Origin: Palsa-883 sp963826975
GTDB taxonomy: Bacteria; Pseudomonadota; Alphaproteobacteria; Acetobacterales; Acetobacteraceae
Assembly: GCA_963826975.1 (NCBI GenBank)
Contig: CAWGZJ010000005.1
Span: forward strand, 372,001 to 436,000
Reading direction: 5' to 3'
Length of the DNA stretch: 64,000 nt
Made by a program: the position numbers and the translations under genes. The notes below the pieces were generated by a model. That model had not been told where the DNA came from. It was given only the letters and a program-made list of their open reading frames with translations, and did no database searches. Shown in pieces: positions 55,766 to 64,000 of this stretch; within the stretch, counting starts at the first letter, position 1; the number at the start of each line of letters is the position of its first letter.

Positions 55766-57673
55766 ATCGAGTAGGGACGCCCCTCGCGGAGCGCCCCTCT
55801 CACACCACCGGGCGTACGGATCGCGTACCACGGCGGTTTCCGACAAGGTTGAGTGCGGCATGATGGTCGGCCAGCCGGGTCAACCCGAGCGCGTCGAACC
55901 ACGCGATGGGCATGGCCTGCTTGGCCTGCTGGCTGTCGGTCAGGCGCCACCATCCCTTTCCCGACGAGGCCAGTTTCAGGGCGTTGCCCCGCGTCACGCC
56001 GTTCCCGATCAGAAACCTGACCATCGTGCGGACGAGCTTACAGCGCTTGAGCTCCACGCAACGCAGCTTGCGACGGAGCCATCCGTCGAGGTCGCGCAGC
56101 GCGCTCTTGCACTGGGCGTGGCGATAGTACGTCACCCAGCCCACGGTGAAGCGGTTCGCCTGCTCGATCATCCGCTCCAGCGGGCAGTCGCCCCGGTTGC
56201 GGCGCGTGATCTCCCGCAGGCGGTCCTTGGCGCGGGCCAGACTTTTGCGCCCGATACCAAGCGTGCCTCCCCTGCCCAGCCGGTGGCCGAGGAACTGACG
56301 TTCCCCGACCGGAGCGACTGCGCTCTTCTGCCGGTTGACCTTGAGCCGGAGCTTGTCCTCCAGGAACGACGTCACCGACGCCATCACCCGCTCGCCCGCC
56401 GCTTGCGACCGCACATAGATATTGCAATCGTCGGCGTAACGGCAGAAGCGGTGTCCCCGGCGTTCCAACTCCTTGTCCAGGTCGTCCAGCAGCAGATTGG
56501 ACAGCCGTGGCGACAGCGGGCCGCCCTGGGGCGTGCCCTCGTGCCGTTCGTTGCACACACCGTCTGTCATCATGCCGGCCTGCAAGAAGCGCCGGATGAT
56601 GCGCAGCAGGCGCTTGTCGCCGATGCGCCGCGCCAGGCGGGACATCAGAATGTCGTGGTTGACCCGATCGAAGAACTTCTCGAGGTCCAGGTCCACGACG
56701 ATCTCATACCCGTCGGCCACGTATTCCCGGGCCTGTCGCAGCGCGTCATGTGCGCCGCGTCCGGGACGGAAGCCGAAGCTCGATGCCGAAAACGTCGGGT
56801 CGAGCAACGGTTCCAGGGTCTGCGCGATCGCCTGCTGCACCAGACGATCCACCACCGTAGGGATGCCCAACTGGCGCATCCCGCCGCCCGGCTTGGGGAT
56901 TTGCACCCCACGCACAGGCTGCGGCTGGTAGCTGCCGTCCAGCAAACTTGCAATCAGCGCTTCGCGGTTGCCGGCGATCCACGCAAGCAGCTCGGTGACA
57001 TCCATCCCGTCCACCCCCGCCGCGCCGTCATTCGCCTTCACCCGTTTGTAGGCTCGGTTCAGGTTCGCCGAGCCGGTCACTTCCTCCATCAGATGCCGCG
57101 TCAAGGCTCGTTCCTGCGACCATGCCGCAGACGCTTGTGGCTCCTCGCTTGCTCCAGGTCCGGTTCCGCCTTCCCCGGTTGCGCCGTGGCGCAGCGCAGC
57201 CATCAGGGCCTCGTCGAGAAGGTCCCTTTGGTCCGCACCGCCTTGCTGCCGCTTCACGTCCATCGAACGGTCCAAGCTGCTCCTTGCTTGTCGAATTCGG
57301 CCCTTCGCCCGGTTGCTCGAACTACTATGGCCTCGGCTGACTTCTCCGCACCCGTCGAGAACCGTCGCCGGCCCCCTGCTCCGATCGTCGGGAGAAATGC
57401 GGAGATCTCCCAGGGTAAGACACTGATCCTTCCCTCGGCCGCTGCCGGATTTACCTGTGCGCGTGTCCGCTTGGCTTTTGGGCGTTCCCGTCCACTGCCG
57501 GGTTACCCCACCGCACCAGCCTGGTATCCGATGTCTGTTCGTCAGCTCCGAGTTTTGCCTCCGGCTTCCTCCCCACCTGCCTCGCGGCAGAGCAGTTGCC
57601 TTCGGCTAACGGTTCCGGCCAATCGGCCCGTAGAGGACTTGCACCTCCAAGATCAGCGCCATGCCTGGCACAC
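55766..57673 (-). mobile_element. Group II intron, full length with RT gene
   Basis: About 1.9 kb. The minus-strand 5' end is GTGTGCC (57667-57673), directly after exon sequence ATCCACGACT. The 3' end is CCTACTCGAT at about 55766-55775. A domain V-like segment (GATCCGTACG ... GGTGGTGTGAGAGGGGCG) precedes it. The encoded RT is intact. Exon sequences on both sides are REP-like hairpins matching the uninterrupted element near 5366, so the insertion point is clear. Confidence 0.88.
55800..57275 (-). CDS. ltrA: Group II intron reverse transcriptase/maturase
   Basis: 491 residues. RT motifs in order: VQIPKPGGGMRQLGIPTVVD (RT2), SASSFGFRPGRGAHDAL (RT2a), IVVDLDLEKFFDRVNHD (RT3 with catalytic Asp), EGTPQGGPLSPRLSNLLLDD (RT4) and FCRYADDCNIYV (YADD, RT5). 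The maturase X domain follows with NRFTVGWVTYYRH. No H-N-H endonuclease domain is visible. The C-terminus overlaps the domain V region. It probably also serves the ORF-less copy. Confidence 0.95.
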   Translation of the reverse strand: MDRSMDVKRQQGGADQRDLLDEALMAALRHGATGEGGTGPGASEEPQASAAWSQERALTRHLMEEVTGSANLNRAYKRVKANDGAAGVDGMDVTELLAWIAGNREALIASLLDGSYQPQPVRGVQIPKPGGGMRQLGIPTVVDRLVQQAIAQTLEPLLDPTFSASSFGFRPGRGAHDALRQAREYVADGYEIVVDLDLEKFFDRVNHDILMSRLARRIGDKRLLRIIRRFLQAGMMTDGVCNERHEGTPQGGPLSPRLSNLLLDDLDKELERRGHRFCRYADDCNIYVRSQAAGERVMASVTSFLEDKLRLKVNRQKSAVAPVGERQFLGHRLGRGGTLGIGRKSLARAKDRLREITRRNRGDCPLERMIEQANRFTVGWVTYYRHAQCKSALRDLDGWLRRKLRCVELKRCKLVRTMVRFLIGNGVTRGNALKLASSGKGWWRLTDSQQAKQAMPIAWFDALGLTRLADHHAALNLVGNRRGTRSVRPVV

Positions 57674-57707
57674 AGTCGTGGATGCCGGGCCTTCGCCCGG
57701 CATGACG
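57674..57707 (-). repeat. REP-like hairpin at the 5'-exon side of the full intron
   Basis: On the minus strand it reads CGTCATGCCGGGCGAAGG and ends ATCCACGACT, the last bases of the 5' exon before GTGTGCC. It is the inverted partner of the copy at 55711. Confidence 0.8.
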
Positions 57708-57857
57708 AGGTGGGTGTCGCCGAAGAGTCAATCATTCGGACGCTTGGTATGACCTCCAGGCACGACTTGCCAAAATCAAGCGGCAGACAAAGCTGCAAGC
57801 CGGTCTCTTTGAGATGTTTTGAGGTAGCAAGGACCGAGCCAGCACCGACAAAAGTGT

Positions 57858-57910
57858 GATACCGGGCGCCCGACATGCTGACTCTTCCAGCATTTCGGGC
57901 GCCTGATATC
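57858..57910. terminator. Strong imperfect hairpin downstream of the first Hint-protein gene
   Basis: Arms of 23 bases (57858-57880 and 57888-57910), built on CGGGCGCCCGA / TCGGGCGCC and CATGCTG / CAGCA, with a seven-base loop and about four mismatches. No clear U-run. It could end transcription from 58121 on the minus strand. The remaining 57708-58120 stretch holds nothing else recognisable. Confidence 0.45.
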
Positions 57911-58120
57911 GCGCGCGGGGTTGCCCGGGCGTTAGCGTGCGGCCGCGCGCCAAACCGGCCCGACGCCGGCCGAACAGTCGATCACCAGGGCCGCTGGTCT
58001 GAGAAGTTCGGGCCAGGCCGCGTCTGATGCTCAATCCGCCGTGGCGCGGATCAATCCGCTACCGCGATGATGATGGCGCCGGACGCCCCGAGCAGCCGAC
58101 TCGCAACAACGCCGGCCGGA

Positions 58121-59995
58121 TCAGGCGACATGTTGCGCCCGCGCAAATTCGCCAACCAACGCCCGCGCCGCCGCCAGTTCCGGGCCCGTGACGATCAGCC
58201 GCGCGCAGCCAAACGCCTCCCACATCCTTACGGTGAAATCCGGATACAGCCGCACCGGCCCCGGACGGTTCGCGTAGTTCGAGCCATCCTTCAGGTCCAG
58301 AAAACTCTCCGCGGGCAGGCCCTGCGCCAGCACCACATCATGGCTCGGCAACTCGAGATGGTAGTAGGTGACGCGATCCATCGGCACCTGCGCAATCGTG
58401 CTGCCATTGATCAGGTGGCGGATCGGGATCAATACTTCACCGACATAAACCGCATGATCCGGCGACAGGAACAGCTCGGTGTGCGGCCGACCAAACCCGA
58501 ACGCGCTCGCGGTGACGCGCACCGGCCAGACCTGCCTGGGCTTCGGATGGCGGGCGCAATCCACCTCCCGCCGCCCAATCCAGATGATCGGCGCCGCGCC
58601 CTCGTCCACCACCGTCTGCACCAAATCGCCGATATGCAGATCTTCCACTGCAATCTCGCCGCGGCTCGTCAGGATGCGTGTGCCTCGGCGGTAGCATGGG
58701 GCCTCGGCCGTTATGAGTGTGCCGCTACCCGTGTCCGGCGCGAGTCCGAAAGGCACGTCAGCGTAGTTGCCCGAAAGTTGCTGCGTGTAGGTTTGGCCGC
58801 CAACCGAGACTGTCAGCAAACCACTCGTGGTAACGCCCGCCGAGCCCCCGCCCGCGTAGGGCAGATACGACACGTCGATCGAGCCGCCGACGTTCACCAC
58901 GGTGTCGGAGGCGGTGTTGCCGGAGTACAGGAACTCGGTGCCACCGCTGTTCAGCGTCGTGCTGATCGCGTGGGCGCTGACATGCACGAACTCGGTGCCT
59001 CCGCTGTTCACTGTGGTGTCGCGGGCCGTGCCGCCATGGCCGCCGCCGGATTGCGGGCCGCCCGATACGTGGAGTTCGCCCTCTACGACCGCGCTGCCAC
59101 CGCTGTTCACCGTGGTGCTGATGGCAAGGGCGCCGATTTGCACGTCTTCGGCGCCACCGCTGTCCGCGATGGTGCCGGTGGTCGTGCCGATGAAGATGTA
59201 CTCGATGCCGCCGCTCAATGTGGTGTACTTGGCGGTCCCGGTGACGCTCTGTGTGCCGCCGCTATCCACTGTCGCGGCAATGGCAACCGCCCCGGTGCCG
59301 AGCACGACCTGGGTGCCGCCGCTCTCCACCGTGGTACTAACGGCCGTGCCGTAAAAAAGTATCTCCTGGGTACCGCTGCCGTTCACCACGGTGAGGCTGG
59401 CGGTGGCGCTTTGGCGCACGACCTCGATGCCGCCGCTGTTCACCGTAGTGCTGATCGCCATGCCACCGGACGACAAGTATTCGTAACCGCCGTTTACCGT
59501 TGTATTGCTGGCTTGGCCGCCACCCAAGACGTCCTCTTCGCCCGCGGGGCTCACCGCGGTGCTGACGGCTGTGCCACCCTGGTAGACGATTTCGAGGCCA
59601 CCGCTCACGGTGGTGAAGCTGGTCGAGCCGCCCGAGAACACGGTCTCGAGGCCGCCGTCGACCAGGGTGGTGCTTCTGGTCGCTCCACCGGAATAAACGT
59701 ACTCGTTGCCGAAAAAGGTCACTGTGGTGAAGCTGGCCGACCCGCCGGAGGACACGTATTGGTAGCCCCCGCTATCCACCGTCGTGCTGACCGCCGTTCC
59801 GCCCGACACCACCGCGGAGCCGCCGCCGCTCACCGTGGTGAAGCTGGCCGTTCCGCCGGAGTAAACGATCTCGGTGCCACCACTGCTCACCATCGTGCTG
59901 ACCGCGATGCCGCCGGACGACACAAGCAGGAAATCGCCCCTGCTCAGCGTAATGCCGCTGGACGTCATGCCGAACGTCACGCTGTAGGTAGCCAT
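58121..59995 (-). CDS. AIDA-repeat protein with C-terminal Hint domain (copy 1)
   Basis: 624 residues. Residues 1 to about 370 are strand-loop-strand repeats of about 18-20 residues built on S-G-G-T-x-x-V-x-S-G-G (AIDA/pertactin type), predicted to form a beta-solenoid. A short linker (VGGQTYTQQLSGNY) leads to a Hint_2 domain at about 425-624. This begins at a Cys (CYRRGTRILTSRGEIAVEDL), the residue that starts autoprocessing in Hint domains, and has FLSPDHAVYVGEVLIPIRHL and YYHLELPSHDVVLAQGLPAE. No signal peptide and no autotransporter beta-barrel are seen. The end is nearly identical to copy 2. Secretion route and function are unknown. Confidence 0.85.
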   Translation of the reverse strand: MATYSVTFGMTSSGITLSRGDFLLVSSGGIAVSTMVSSGGTEIVYSGGTASFTTVSGGGSAVVSGGTAVSTTVDSGGYQYVSSGGSASFTTVTFFGNEYVYSGGATRSTTLVDGGLETVFSGGSTSFTTVSGGLEIVYQGGTAVSTAVSPAGEEDVLGGGQASNTTVNGGYEYLSSGGMAISTTVNSGGIEVVRQSATASLTVVNGSGTQEILFYGTAVSTTVESGGTQVVLGTGAVAIAATVDSGGTQSVTGTAKYTTLSGGIEYIFIGTTTGTIADSGGAEDVQIGALAISTTVNSGGSAVVEGELHVSGGPQSGGGHGGTARDTTVNSGGTEFVHVSAHAISTTLNSGGTEFLYSGNTASDTVVNVGGSIDVSYLPYAGGGSAGVTTSGLLTVSVGGQTYTQQLSGNYADVPFGLAPDTGSGTLITAEAPCYRRGTRILTSRGEIAVEDLHIGDLVQTVVDEGAAPIIWIGRREVDCARHPKPRQVWPVRVTASAFGFGRPHTELFLSPDHAVYVGEVLIPIRHLINGSTIAQVPMDRVTYYHLELPSHDVVLAQGLPAESFLDLKDGSNYANRPGPVRLYPDFTVRMWEAFGCARLIVTGPELAAARALVGEFARAQHVA

Positions 59996-60189
59996 GGCGG
60001 ATTACCTTTGTGGTTGTCCGGACGAAGCCCGTTCAGCGGATCCCACGATGTTTGCGTGGCTTCGAGCCACGGGATTGTGCACCACTGTTGTCAGCGGACT
60101 CCGTTCGCAACGGCGTGTATGCTATGATGCCAACGCGCCATGATGCCAAGGCAATGTGTCGTGGCCGGTCGTTCGAGACCGACCACCGG

Positions 60190-62218
60190 TCAGGCAACGT
60201 CCCGCGCCTGCGCAAATTCGCCAACCAACGCCCGCGCCGCCGCCAGTTCCGGTCCCGTGACGATCAGCCGCGCGCAACCAAACGCCTCCCACATGCGGGC
60301 GGTGTAGTCCGGATAAAGCCGCGCCGGCCCGGGACGGTTCGCGTAGTTCGAGCCATCCTTCAGGTCGAGAAAACTCTCCGCCGGCAACCCCTGCGCCAGC
60401 ACCACGTCGTGGCTCGGCAGTTCCAGGTGGTAGTAGGTGACGCGATCCATCGGCACCTGCGCAATCGTGCTGCCGTTGATCAGGTGGCGGATCGGGATCA
60501 ATACTTCACCGACATAAACCGCATGATCCGGCGACAGGAACAACTCGGTGTGCGGCCGTCCCGGACCGAACGCGCCAGCCGCGATGCGCACCGGCCAGAC
60601 CTGCCGCGGCTTTGGATGACAGCCACAGTCCACCTCCCGCCGCCCAATCCAGATGATCGGCGCCGCGGCCTCGCCCAGTACCCGTCGGCACCAGGTCGCC
60701 GACCCGCAGATCCTCCACCGAGACCTCGCCGCGATCTGTCATGATACGCGTGCCGCTGCGATAGCACGGCGCACCCTCCGCCGTGACGAGCGTGCCCCCG
60801 GCCGCGTCCCGTGCCAGCAGGAATTGTTCGCCGGTATAGTCTCCCACCAATTGCTGCGTGTAGGTCTGGCCTTCCAGCGAGACCATCAGCACGTCGCTCG
60901 CATTCACCGTCGCCGATCCACCGCTGACGTAGAACAGATGCACCACGTCGATCGAGCCACCCCTGTTCAACGTGGTGAGGCTGACGTCGGTGCCGGAGAG
61001 CACCTTTTCAATTCCGCCACTGTTCACCAAAGTATTCGCGGCGGACCCGCCGGACACGATCTCCGTACCGCCACTGTTCACAATGGTGCTAATGGCGAGG
61101 CCGCCGTACCCGAACTCCTGCCCTCCGCCGAAATCGCCCCAGAGAACGACCTGGGTGCCGCCATTGTCCACCGTGGTGCCGATGGCTGTTCCCCCCACAC
61201 CCATAGGCTCGCCACCACCGGTAAGAACCTGGCTGCCGCCGAAGTTTATCGTGGTGTCGCTGGTGACGCCGGCACTGACTATCTCGTAGCCTCCGCCATT
61301 CACGGTGGTGCTGAAGGACGAGCCGCCATAGGCATACAGGCCCTGCGGCGCCCCAGCACTCAGGACCTCCTCGCCACCGCTGTTCACCGTGGTGAAGCTG
61401 ACCGTGCCAGAGTCGGTCGCCTGCACGAAGCCGCCACTGTTCACCGTGGTGCTGACGGCTTGACCGCCCGCATCGATGTACTCGTCGCCGAAGCCGTTCA
61501 GCGTTGTACCGACGGCATAACCGCCGTGCAGCATCACGTCGGTGGGATGCGTGGCATTGCCGGTCGCGGTGGTGAAGCTGGTCGTGCCGCCGGAGTATAC
61601 GGCCTCGGTGCCGCCGCTGCTCACCAGGGTGCTGATGGCCGTGCCGGCGGAGTACACAAGCTGGACACCGCCGTAGTTCACCGTGGCGGCGCTCGCGGCG
61701 CCACCGGCGTACACATCCAAGGTGCCGCCGTAATTAACCGTGGTGGAGTTCGCGGTGCCACCCGACAGAACGACCTCGACCGCATTGCTGCCAACGACGA
61801 TGCCGCTGGTGGCACTCGTATCGACAGCGACCCCCGAAGCCGGCTGATACACCACGATCCCGGTCGAGACGATCTCACCTGGCCCCGCCGTCGTCGTATC
61901 GCTCTGCGCGCCGCCCGGCCCGACGACAAGGTATCCGCCGCTGCTCACGGTCGTCCCGCTGGCGATGCCGGAGGACAACACGAACTCCACGCCACCGCCG
62001 CTCACTACGGTGTGGCTGGCCGCGCCGTAAACGTACTCGACGGCATCACTGTTCACCGTGGTGCTGACGGCAGAGCCGCCAGAGGCCACATACTCCCGGC
62101 CGCCGCTGTCCACCGTCACGCTGACCGCGGTACCACCCGACGTCACTGCGAGGAAATCGCCGTTGTGCAGCGTGATGCCGCTGGAGGTCATGCCGGAGGT
62201 CACGATGTAGGTGGTCAT
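60190..62218 (-). pseudogene. AIDA-repeat protein with Hint domain (copy 2), frameshifted
   Basis: Starts MTTYIVTSGMTSSGITLHNG and runs through longer AIDA-type repeats than copy 1, followed by TYTQQLVGDYTGEQF and CYRSGTRIMTDRGEVSVEDL. The frame then breaks at about 60681-60683. Dropping one base of the CCC restores VPTVLGEAAAPIIWIGRREV, which continues into the intact remainder of the Hint domain (60190-60633: FLSPDHAVYVGEVLIPIRHL and onward). As read, the Hint domain is truncated soon after its first motifs. Passenger repeats differ from copy 1 while the Hint end is almost the same, indicating recent duplication or gene conversion. Confidence 0.82.
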
Positions 62219-62293
62219 GGCGGCGTAGCTCCTCGCGAGGCAACGACGCCCGCTCTGGCAGGCCGCGGCGCGCTCGCCGCAGCCGCTCGCTGA

Positions 62294-62362
62294 TTATGAC
62301 GCACTGGTTATGACGCACTGGTTATGACGCACTGGTTATGACGCACTGGTTATGACGCACTC
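62294..62362. repeat. Five tandem 14-base repeats upstream of copy 2
   Basis: The unit TTATGACGCACTGG is repeated without variation four times plus a partial fifth, 76 bases upstream of the second Hint-protein start and about 155 bases from the Pho box on the other side. It may be a repeated operator or a slippage-prone tract. Confidence 0.85.
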
Positions 62363-62517
62363 TGGGCAAGCCCGAACCTTGTAGCGCGGCCTCCCACTTG
62401 CCGCGCTGGGTCTGCCCCGCAGGATCATGCGCCCTGCCGTACAGGGGAAGGCGCTCACGATTCCGTGTCAGCCCGAACGGCAACCGCCCCGGATCACACC
62501 CGGTTGACACCGGCCTG

Positions 62518-62546
62518 CTGTCATCGAACCTTCATCAAACTGCAAT
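62518..62546 (+). promoter_or_regulatory. Pho box (PhoB binding site) upstream of pstS
   Basis: Three seven-base direct repeats spaced by four bases: CTGTCAT (62518-62524), CCTTCAT (62529-62535), CTGCAAT (62540-62546). The eleven-base period and the CTGTCAT unit match the PhoB consensus. It lies 84 bases before the pstS start, so induction under phosphate limitation is expected. Confidence 0.75.
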
Positions 62547-62629
62547 CGAAGCGTCGCCACCTGCGCCTAGGGTCCGCCGCGGTCGCCGACCGGATCCGAG
62601 CGGCCATCGCGTGTTGAGGAGGCAGGGGA

Positions 62630-63662
62630 ATGAAATTCAGGACCACGGCACTGGCCGTTACACTGGTCAGCTTTGCGGCCGGGTTTGGCTTCGCCGCGCA
62701 GGCGCAGACCCAGATCACCGGCGCGGGCTCGACCTTCGCCGCGCCGATCTACGGCAAATGGGGCGAGGCAGGTGCGGCCGCCACCGGCGTGAAGCTGAAC
62801 TACCAGGCGATCGGGTCCGGCGCCGGCATCAACCAGATCAACAACCGCACCGTCGATTTCGGCGCCTCCGACATGCCGGTGGCCGCCGACCAGCTCACCG
62901 CGCACAAGCTGATGCAATTCCCCACCGTGATCGGCGGCGTGGACATCATCGTGAACCTGCCCGGCATCAAGGCGGACCAGTTGAAGCTGACCGGACCGAT
63001 CCTGGCCGACATCTATCTCGGCAAGATCACCAAGTGGAACGATCCGGCCATCGCGAAGCTCAATCCGGACTTGAAACTGCCGTCCCTGGCGATCGCGCCG
63101 GTGCACCGCGCCGACGGCTCCGGCACCACCTTCGTGTTCACCGACTACCTGTCGATGCAGAGCGACGAGTGGAAGTCGAAGGTCGGCGCCTCCACCTCGG
63201 TGGCCTGGCCGGACGGCGCCGGCGCCAAGGGCAGCGACGGCGTCGCCGCCACGGTGCAGCACATCCCCGGCGGCATCGGCTACGACGAGAGCGCCTATGC
63301 CGACGCAGAACCACCTGACCACGGCGATGATGCAGAACAAGGCGGGCCAGTTCGTTGCGCCCACGATGGCGGCGTTCGCGGCCTCGGCCGCCAGCGCGGA
63401 CTGGTCGAAGGTGCAGAATTTCGCGATCGATCTGAACGACCAGCCGGGCGCCGCAAGCTGGCCGATCGAGAGCGCCACGTTCGTGCTGCTGCCGACCGAT
63501 CCGAAGGATGTCGCGCAGAGCGCCGCGGTGAAGAAGTTCTTCGACTGGGGCTTCGCGCATGGCAGCGACATCGCAACGACGCTGCTCTACATCCCGCTGC
63601 CGGAGACCGTGCACAACGCCATCCGCGCCGCCTGGAAGGCAGCGGTTCCGGGCACCATGTAA
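62630..63662 (+). pseudogene. pstS: Phosphate ABC transporter substrate-binding protein, frameshifted
   Basis: Periplasmic phosphate receptor. A signal peptide (LVSFAAGFGFAAQAQ) is followed by ITGAGSTFAAPIYGKWGEAG, the phosphate-loop start, then SGAGINQINNRTVDFGASDM and RADGSGTTFVFTDYLS. At about 63300 the frame breaks. Removing one C gives IGYDESAYATQNHLTTAMM, the normal PstS sequence, which continues in the second frame to PETVHNAIRAAWKAAVPGTM (stop 63660-63662). All parts of a complete PstS are present, so this may be a sequence error. RBS GGAGG is present. Confidence 0.9.
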
Positions 63663-63675
63663 CGATAAAGGAAGA

Positions 63676-63830
63676 CTCTCCCTCTCCCCTTGAGGGCTTG
63701 GGCCGCGAAGCGGACCAAGGTTGGGGTGAGGGGTTGGTGCCAGGGTCACACCGAAAGTTCACGCCGCGCCGACCCCTCCCCCCAACCTTGGTCCGCTTCG
63801 CGGCCCAAGCCCTCAAGGGGAGGGGGAGAG
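63676..63830. repeat. Long inverted repeat between pstS and pstC
   Basis: Arms of about 58 bases (63676-63735 and 63772-63830) pair almost perfectly and contain CTTGGGCCGCGAAGCGGACC, the block also found in the palindrome at 6505-6797. A stem here could attenuate transcription so that pstS is made in excess over pstC. Confidence 0.75.
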
Positions 63831-63961
63831 CTTCGTCCTCCGGCTCCGCCTTAATCCTAACCCCCGCATAACAACCCTGGCCAGCGCATCGTGCAAAACG
63901 CCGTCACCGCCATGCCCGCATCCGACCCCGGCCCCGCCATCAGCGGCACGCGCCGCGGCTC

Positions 63962-64000
63962 ATGGGCGACATGATCTTCGCCGTCGCGGCACGCGCCTCC
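63962..64000 (+). CDS. pstC: Phosphate ABC transporter permease PstC, N-terminal start (partial)
   Basis: Thirteen in-frame residues (MGDMIFAVAARAS) run off the window end and fit the segment before the first helix of PstC. A frame from 63912 (MPASDPGPAISGTRRG) also looks like a PstC N-terminus but stops at 63974; a single indel near 63957 would join them. The assignment rests mostly on following pstS. Confidence 0.5.
   Translation, partial: MGDMIFAVAARAS

Noticed and set aside
55554..55953. Upstream extension of the family-5 binding protein into the intron
   Set aside because: The signal peptide starts at 55554, and the extension crosses the intron boundary and a REP-like hairpin.
58121..59995. 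Hint domain considered as an intein
   Set aside because: The domain is C-terminal with no extein following it and no homing endonuclease; it fits the Hint_2 type after a repeat passenger.
62294..62362. 14-base tandem array considered as a plasmid-type iteron origin
   Set aside because: No replication initiator gene or AT-rich unwinding region is nearby, and the setting is chromosomal next to pst genes.

Overview
The window looks like a chromosomal segment of a high-GC alphaproteobacterium, most probably Acetobacteraceae or a close relative in Rhodospirillales. The reasons are the kdsD-lptC-lptA-lptB-rpoN-hpf gene order, an hsp20-DUF1150 pair, an rRNA operon of the form 16S-tRNA-Ile-tRNA-Ala-23S-5S-tRNA-fMet, a 23S helix-45-type intervening sequence, and AIDA-repeat/Hint proteins. 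The family assignment is inference from gene content; no search was run.

Layout. 1-5.3 kb: LPS core and export genes (kdsD end, lptC, lptA, lptB) leading into rpoN and hpf. 5.3-8.3 kb: the hsp20-DUF1150 heat-shock pair facing def-fmt across a large palindrome. 8.4-18.0 kb: a catabolic island with an opine-dehydrogenase-like enzyme, a complete dipeptide/opine-type ABC transporter, an FAD oxidoreductase and a fumarase/aspartase-superfamily lyase. The substrate-binding protein of this transporter is frameshifted and its lobes are in swapped order. 18.0-22.5 kb: assimilatory sulfite reduction (cysJ, cysI, tauE-like exporter). 22.7-26.4 kb: hydantoinase/oxoprolinase pair. 26.5-32.6 kb: a type VI secretion fragment (tssM, tssL with OmpA domain, a PG-binding/glucosaminidase protein), followed by an IS1111-type IS110 element. 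34.5-37.8 kb: TPR glycosyltransferase and a frameshifted TPR-sulfotransferase. 38.1-39.2 kb: CGNR regulator and a double-domain tautomerase. 39.3-46.1 kb: the rRNA operon (minus strand). 46.2-51.6 kb: sugar epimerase, gmhA, a hydroxybutyrate/acetoacetate module with a divergent patatin, and a NIPSNAP protein. 52.0-57.7 kb: a full group II intron and an ORF-deleted sibling bracketing an M20 amidohydrolase and a family-5 binding protein. 58.1-62.2 kb: two paralogous AIDA-repeat/Hint proteins. 62.5-64 kb: Pho box, pstS (frameshifted) and the start of pstC.

Three themes cut across the window. First, repeats are abundant: REP-like hairpins that serve as group II intron homing sites, gene-end hairpin repeats, and a heptamer family (TGATCAC/TGACCAC/TGACAAC) forming long inverted repeats at most junctions of the rRNA operon. 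Second, at least five protein genes and tRNA-Ala carry single-base indels that each restore a family match when corrected; this is either sequence error or real decay. Third, several rearranged objects deserve follow-up: the lobe-swapped binding protein, the ORF-less intron, the 23S intervening sequence with its own protein, and the IS1111-type non-coding end expected to encode a guide RNA.
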